Source: Ichthyophthirius multifiliis
Lineage: Eukaryota; Ciliophora; Oligohymenophorea; Hymenostomatida
Reading direction: 5' to 3'
Assembly: GCF_000220395.1 (NCBI RefSeq)
Contig: NW_004085977.1
Coordinates: 46,290 to 110,289, forward strand
Length of the DNA stretch: 64,000 bases
Shown: in pieces, positions 61,560 through 64,000 of the stretch
Position numbering within the stretch: the stretch's first letter is position 1
How the letters are laid out: the number at the start of each line of letters is the position of its first letter
Notes under the pieces: generated by a model
What the model was told of the DNA's origin: nothing
The model's database searches: none
What the model saw: the letters and a program-made list of their open reading frames with translations, nothing else
Made by a program: the position numbers and the translations under genes

Positions 61560-62594
61560 TTTTTTATTATTAAACTATTTATATTTTGTCCTTTTATTTT
61601 TTAAATTATTATTTTTATAAGTTAGTATTACAATAATATTTTTTATTTTTATTTAAAAAAAATATTATTATTACTATAGTTTCATTTATTAAAAATAAAA
61701 TGGATATAAAAATTATTTAAAATAATTAATCTCATTACATTATGTGATTTTAATATTAAAATATATGAATTATTTTTGAAAATAAAAAATAAAAATTAAA
61801 CTATATAAAAAAAAAATTAAATTTAAATAAATTATAATACATATTAAATTTTTTTATTTAATTTATAAATATTATATGAATTTAATTAAAATATTAATAA
61901 AAATATATTAATAATGTATATTATATTGTTTGAAAATTAGAGTTATAGATAACTTTATTTTCTTAGGTTATAATAAATTTTTATCTCATATTATTAATAT
62001 ATCTAATTATATATAATTAGTAATTAACTAAATTTAATATGATGATTTTAAATTATAAATATGCAATTTATGCGATTCGAACGAATGAATGATTAATTTA
62101 TTTATTATATAATAAGCGAAAAGGATTTAATTTAAATTTGTATAAATATCTTTATTATACATTATTAATTAAATTAAATTTGTATATATATTATGTTTAT
62201 TATAAAATATTATAAATATTTATATATAAAAATTTTAATTTATTTAATTTTTTTTTTATTTATTAATAATAAATTTAAAAATTTTATTTTTTATCTTTAT
62301 TAGTTATAAAATCTATTTTATATATATATATAGTTTAAATTTTTTATTTTTATTTTTATTTATAGCTTAATAAATAAATAATAATTGACTTAAAATTCAA
62401 ATAAATAGATTTTTTATATATTCTATATATCAAAAATCATAAAATTCAAAAAATATTTATATTATTAATTACGTGAAAATAAATAATTTAAAAATGAAAT
62501 TATTTAATTTTTTTATATATATAACTATTAATATATCTATATATATTTATTAATTTTTTCAAAAAGTATATTTCAAGTAAAAATTATATGACAT
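61560..62594. other. AT-rich spacer
   Basis: No coding signal. A short GC-richer word near 62068-62090 (GCGATTCGAACG) resembles a tRNA T-loop but no cloverleaf could be built around it. Confidence 0.5.
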
Positions 62595-62839
62595 TCAAAT
62601 AAATTCATTACATTTAATTTTTTAGAATTTTTAAAATATAATTTTTTAATCTTTTATTAAAGGAGCATTTAAAGAAATCTAAATTTTCTTTTGTTATTCA
62701 GGGGTATGGTAAATCATACGAAAATCTTTAAAAGATCTGTCTTAACTAGAATTATTATTAAAATCTTGAATAAATTAATTACTTTTTTAATTTAGTTTAA
62801 TTATTTTTAAGAATTTATTTATTTTTTAAATTTATCCAT
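62595..62839 (-). CDS. Small hypothetical protein with one frame slip
   Basis: Starts MDKFKKQINSQKQLNQIKK at 62839. After the six-base run 62783-62788 the coding frame continues one base off: SNQFIQDFNNNSSQDRSFKD, then FRMIYHTPEQQKKIQISLNA, ending KIKCNEFI-TGA at 62595. One added base joins the halves into about 81 residues. The raised G+C around RMIYHTPEQ supports real coding. No family recognised. Confidence 0.45.
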
Positions 62840-64000
62840 TTATATTATTATTATTATTTTATAATTTTATTTTTTATAAAATTAATTTTATAAAAATGTA
62901 TAAATATTTAATTAATTATTTTTATATAATATATATTATTAAATTTTTTCTTTTTTCTTTTAATTTTTGAATTTATATATTTTAATTTTATAAATTTATA
63001 TTTTACATTTATAAAATATTTTTTTTAAATATTTTAATATGAAGAGAATATTTACTAAAATATTCCTATAAATTATTAATATTATATATTTCTGCCTATA
63101 TATTTTATCAATTTGAAATATTTTTATTATTTTAAATAAAAAAATAGCAAATAATTTATAATTAATAAAGTCAATATAACTTCGAAAATTCTAAATTACA
63201 TTCATTATATTAAAAAAAAATAAAAAATATATATATATTTTTTATAAATTTAAATTTTTTAGATTTATGTAATTTTTTTTATATTTATCATAATATTTAA
63301 AATTTAAAGTATAATTTTATTCTTTAAATGACTAACATTTTATATTTGTAATAAATAATTTTTTTATAAAATATTATTCTTAAACATATAATAATTATTA
63401 TATTTTAATGCATAGTAGTATTAATATTTACATATATATCAAAACTTAATAAAATAGTATATTATATTTAATTAAAAAAAAAATTAAATATATAAAAAAA
63501 AAAATTCAGAAATTAAGAATAGAAATTAAAAATATTTAATTTATTATATATGTAGTTAATTTTTAAATTAATTTTTTATTTTTTAAATATTTTGTTTTAT
63601 ATTTTTTTAATAATATTTCACATATATATATGCAAACTTATCTCTTTATATTTTTGATTTTAATTAAAATATTTGTTTATATATAGTGAATATAAATTCT
63701 TTTTTATTATATAAAAATAAAAAATATTTATTATAAATTATTTATAATAAATTAAGAATTATTTTCATATAAAAATATTAATATTATTATACTTATTATC
63801 ATTATATAATTTTCAAATTTTTATATAAAATAACTTTAATTTATAAATTATATTTAAATTTTTTCAAATAAATTAATTATTTTTAATTAATATTTTATAC
63901 TTTATATTATACTTTATTTCATATAATTTATTTATTATAATTTATAATAATAATAATAATAAATTCATATTATTTATATATTATATTTTATTTATTTTAT
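62840..64000. other. AT-rich sequence to the window edge
   Basis: Only homopolymers and TA-rich stretches; no coding frame, RNA gene or telomeric repeat was seen. Confidence 0.6.

Noticed and set aside
62062-62100. tRNA-like T-loop word (GATTCGAAC) near 62070
   Set aside because: The T-stem has a mismatch and no anticodon or acceptor stem can be folded from the flanks on either strand.
1-64000. CRISPR arrays, insertion sequences, transposase genes
   Set aside because: No spaced palindromic repeats and no DDE, IS or reverse-transcriptase motifs were seen; the sequence is eukaryotic with spliceosomal introns.

Overview
The window is macronuclear-type ciliate DNA. It is extremely AT-rich, and its genes only read through if TAA and TAG are glutamine and TGA is the sole stop. 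Recognisable proteins (leucyl aminopeptidase, PTPA, U1A-type snRNP protein, kinesin-14, CFAP119) have in-frame TAA/TAG throughout and end at TGA. Introns are short (mostly about 40-110 nt), GT...AG and nearly pure A+T. Codon use, poly-Asn and poly-Gln tracts and compact spacing fit an oligohymenophorean ciliate; the AT level suggests Ichthyophthirius multifiliis or a close relative. That species call is inference, not shown by a marker.

Layout. 1-332 (-): start of a DCN1-like gene running off the left edge. 333-3504: almost nothing. 3505-15652 (+): leucyl aminopeptidase (M17), a B-box/LOTUS protein, a hypothetical gene carrying a perfect 200-bp tandem duplication, and a pseudokinase with a coiled-coil tail. 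15653-17646 is AT-rich spacer. 17647-24000: four hypothetical genes, mostly (-). 24228-27325 (+): SAM-domain/cyclin-Y-like gene. 28463-29331 (-): ubiquitin-like membrane protein. 29850-32466 (+): CAMK-like kinase. 32708-35040 (-): long coiled-coil protein. 35566-36927 (+): secreted protein. 37060-49433 (-): a two-TM protein, an MGC-start (possibly myristoylated) protein, a tandem pseudokinase, an SCC2/NIPBL-like HEAT protein and a leucine-rich-repeat protein. 49859-51919 (+): kinesin-14. 52180-56335 (-): PTPA and three small genes. 58213-59182 (+): U1A/U2B''. 59388-62839 (-): coiled-coil protein, CFAP119 and a small gene. 62840-64000: spacer.

Functional mix: cilia and microtubules (CFAP119, kinesin-14), signalling (active kinase, pseudokinases, cyclin Y, PTPA), ubiquitin/neddylation (DCN1-like, UBL membrane protein), chromosome cohesion (SCC2-like), splicing (U1A), and RNA-related LOTUS domains. 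The genes are not functionally clustered; this is ordinary housekeeping DNA with separately transcribed genes.

The most striking pattern is technical or biological. At least nine genes lose frame once at an A or T homopolymer, and every case is repaired by adding one base, never by removing one. In kinesin-14 several such losses crowd into about 130 bp. This looks like systematic homopolymer under-calling; regulated frameshifting is a less likely alternative. Coordinates of such genes span the breaks.
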